From: Chitinophaga pinensis
Lineage (GTDB): Bacteria > Bacteroidota > Bacteroidia > UKL13-3
Reading direction: 5' to 3'
Length of the DNA stretch: 15,178 nucleotides
NCBI GenBank assembly: GCA_943323675.2
Contig: CALPIR020000035.1
Location: 1 to 15,178, forward strand
The position numbers and the translations under genes were made by a program. Positions 12,960 to 15,178 of this stretch are shown one piece after another. Every line of letters starts with the position of its first letter. Positions within the stretch are counted from its first letter, which is position 1. The notes beneath the pieces are model-generated. The model was given only the letters and a program-made list of their open reading frames with translations, had not been told where the DNA came from and did not search any database.

Positions 12960-15178
12960 ATGGCTAAAAAAGAAGCACCACAAGAAACGCCCTTAATGAA
13001 GCAGTACCTTGATATAAAAGCAAAGTACCCAGGAGCGATATTACTTTTTAGAGTTGGCGATTTTTATGAAACATTTGGTGATGATGCTATAAAAGCGGCC
13101 CAGATACTGGGGATTGTACTCACGAAACGAGCAAATGGTTCTGCCTCACATATTGAATTGGCGGGTTTCCCCCACCATTCACTAGATACATATTTACCTA
13201 AATTAGTAAGGGCGGGTCAACGTGTGGCTATTTGCGATCAATTGGAAGATCCTAAGCTGACAAAAAAAATTGTAAAACGAGGTGTCACAGAATTAGTCAC
13301 TCCAGGTGTTTCATACAACGATAAAATTCTTGATCACAAATACAATAACTACTTGTGCGCGGTTCATTTGGATGGGGCTAAAGCTGGTGTGGCTTTTGTT
13401 GATATTAGCACGGGTGAATTCATGGCAAGTGAAGGCTCTCCGGATTACATAGAAAAACTAATTCAAGGATTAAAACCTGCAGAAATTGTTGTTAATAAAA
13501 AACAGCTAAAAGCATTTCAATTATTAGCTGGCGATAAATTCTATACTTATTATTTAGATGAATGGATTTTTCAACACCAATTTACTTACGATAAGCTAAT
13601 TGGCCATTTTAATACTGCTAATTTAAAAGGCTTTGGTATACAAGAAATGCCACTCGCAATTATTGCAGCCGGAGTATGTATACATTACTTAAATGAAACA
13701 CATCATAACGAGCTATCGCATATACAAGCATTATCGCGCATTGATGAAGAGAAGTATGTTTGGCTTGATAGATTTACCATCAGAAACTTAGAACTGCTTC
13801 AGCCTAACCATGAGCATGGTAAGGCACTAATAGATGTTCTAGATTATACCGTTACACCTATGGGTGCTCGTTTATTAAAACGTTGGGTTGTTCTGCCATT
13901 AAAAGAGAAACAGTTTATTGAAGAAAGACTAGAAATTGTTGATGCGGCATTTCATGATAACAATTTATGTGATCATGCAACCAATGAATTTAAGCAGTTA
14001 GGAGATATTGAGCGAATGGTATCGAAAGTTGCAATGCGCAGAATAAATCCAAGAGAATTAGCACAACTCAATCGTTCACTTAAACATATTCAACCCATAA
14101 AAAACTTATTACTTAATAGTGGCAAATCTGTGTTAATAAAAATGGCAGAATTGCTACATGATTGCAATTGGGCTATTGAGTCAATTGATAAAACGCTGAA
14201 ACCTGATCCTCCAGCACTGCTGCACAAAGGAGAGCTAATTAACGATGGTATACATGAAGAGTTAGATGAACTTAGAAAAATTGCATTTCACGGTAAAGAT
14301 TATTTGTTACAAATACAGCAAAATGAACAAGTTCGCACCGGCATACCATCACTTAAAGTAGCTTTCAATAATGTGTTTGGTTACTATTTGGAAGTAACCA
14401 ACACACATAAAGACAAAGTCCCACTAGAGTGGATAAGAAAGCAAACCTTAACCAATGCAGAACGCTACATAACCGAAGAATTAAAACAGTACGAAGAAAA
14501 AATATTAGGTGCTGAAGAAAAGATAAGTGCCATTGAAGAGCGCTTGTTTACAGAACTGGTTAATCATGTTAGTGAGTATGTAAACATCATTCAACAAAAC
14601 GCTATGTTATTAGCCAAATTAGATTGTTTGTTTTCTTTTGCCAGCCTAGCCGTTAAACACCATTACACCAAACCTCAAATAAATGAAGATAATAAGCTTA
14701 TACTTAAAGGTTCAAGGCATCCTGTTATTGAACAACAGCTACCTCCTGGAGAAAGCTATATTCCCAATGATATCTATTTAGACCGCGAACAACAACAAAT
14801 TATCATCCTTACAGGCCCTAATATGGCAGGTAAATCAGCATTATTAAGGCAAACAGCCATTAATGTTATTATGGCACAAATAGGTTGTTTTGTACCTTCA
14901 AACATGGCCGAGATCGGATTGGTTGACAAAATTTTTACACGTGTTGGTGCTAGTGATAATATTAGTAGTGGAGAAAGTACGTTTATGGTTGAAATGACCG
15001 AAACAGCAAGTATATTAAATAACCTCTCGATTAACAGCTTAATTCTTTTGGACGAAATTGGCAGAGGAACTAGTACTTATGATGGTGTTTCGATTGCTTG
15101 GGCTATTGCGGAGTTTTTAAATCATCACCCTACAAAACCTAAGACACTCTTTGCTACGCATTACCATGAATTAAACGA
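12960..15178 (+). CDS. mutS: DNA mismatch repair protein MutS, C-terminus cut by window end
   Basis: Mismatch-recognition ATPase that binds mispairs and small loops and recruits MutL. The visible 739 residues begin at ATG 12960. The mismatch-binding F35-Y36-E37 lies in RVGDFYETF, matching E. coli F36 and E38. Connector, core and clamp regions follow to about residue 560. In the ATPase domain Walker A is GPNMAGKS (619-626), SGESTFMVEM lies between, Walker B is LLDEIGRGTS with D698 and E699, and the switch histidine H734 is in ATHYHE. The frame is open to the window edge; roughly the last 130 residues, including the helix-turn-helix and dimerisation part, should lie beyond it. The Phe-X-Glu motif indicates repair-type MutS1 rather than MutS2. 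The gene follows a strong terminator by 54 bases. No well-matched promoter was found in that gap. Confidence 0.96.
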   Translation, partial: MAKKEAPQETPLMKQYLDIKAKYPGAILLFRVGDFYETFGDDAIKAAQILGIVLTKRANGSASHIELAGFPHHSLDTYLPKLVRAGQRVAICDQLEDPKLTKKIVKRGVTELVTPGVSYNDKILDHKYNNYLCAVHLDGAKAGVAFVDISTGEFMASEGSPDYIEKLIQGLKPAEIVVNKKQLKAFQLLAGDKFYTYYLDEWIFQHQFTYDKLIGHFNTANLKGFGIQEMPLAIIAAGVCIHYLNETHHNELSHIQALSRIDEEKYVWLDRFTIRNLELLQPNHEHGKALIDVLDYTVTPMGARLLKRWVVLPLKEKQFIEERLEIVDAAFHDNNLCDHATNEFKQLGDIERMVSKVAMRRINPRELAQLNRSLKHIQPIKNLLLNSGKSVLIKMAELLHDCNWAIESIDKTLKPDPPALLHKGELINDGIHEELDELRKIAFHGKDYLLQIQQNEQVRTGIPSLKVAFNNVFGYYLEVTNTHKDKVPLEWIRKQTLTNAERYITEELKQYEEKILGAEEKISAIEERLFTELVNHVSEYVNIIQQNAMLLAKLDCLFSFASLAVKHHYTKPQINEDNKLILKGSRHPVIEQQLPPGESYIPNDIYLDREQQQIIILTGPNMAGKSALLRQTAINVIMAQIGCFVPSNMAEIGLVDKIFTRVGASDNISSGESTFMVEMTETASILNNLSINSLILLDEIGRGTSTYDGVSIAWAIAEFLNHHPTKPKTLFATHYHELN

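Noticed and set aside
1..15178. tRNA or rRNA genes, CRISPR arrays, insertion sequences, prophage or attachment sites
   Set aside because: I looked for cloverleaf-like segments, regularly spaced direct repeats, transposase-like frames and long terminal repeats and saw none. Almost all sequence is taken up by conserved genes.

Overview
The window is about 15 kb of AT-rich bacterial chromosome carrying mostly housekeeping genes. It almost certainly comes from a member of the phylum Bacteroidota. The evidence is a rpmB-rpmG-DUF4295 ribosomal cluster next to ftsY, a long-form QueA, a BshC bacillithiol-synthesis enzyme, near-absence of Shine-Dalgarno sequences, promoters of the TTG/TAnnTTTG type, and secreted proteins with an N-terminal barrel-like region and a C-terminal SPOR domain. 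I cannot place it below phylum with confidence.

Layout. (1) 1-4399, minus strand: gyrB (its last residues lie outside the window), a 389-base spacer, queA, and an enoyl-CoA hydratase/isomerase. (2) 4400-4640: a divergent control region with one promoter facing each way. (3) 4641-5289, plus strand: rpmB, rpmG and a 50-residue DUF4295 protein, closed by a strong intrinsic terminator. (4) 5344-9400, plus strand: ftsY, then a spacer with two RNA hairpins, then rimO (TTG start) and bshC three bases apart. (5) 9551-12871: two secreted SPOR-domain proteins of matching architecture on the plus strand, with a minus-strand SpoU/TrmH-type RNA methyltransferase between them; a 15-bp-stem terminator follows. 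(6) 12960-15178, plus strand: mutS, cut by the window end inside its ATPase domain.

How the genes relate. gyrB and mutS serve DNA topology and mismatch repair. queA, rimO, the SPOUT methyltransferase, rpmB, rpmG and probably the DUF4295 protein serve tRNA, rRNA or the ribosome. ftsY serves co-translational membrane targeting, and bshC makes the thiol bacillithiol. The least described part is region 5. Both proteins there have a signal peptide, a beta-rich region of about 190 residues that looks like a small outer-membrane barrel, a shared DRK...LDW motif where that region ends, an unrelated linker (coiled coil in one, acidic/proline-containing in the other) and a C-terminal SPOR domain. By inference they could tie the outer membrane to denuded peptidoglycan at division sites, in the way OmpA ties it to intact peptidoglycan.

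No tRNA, rRNA, CRISPR array, insertion sequence, prophage or transfer signature was seen. All domain and promoter calls are by eye.
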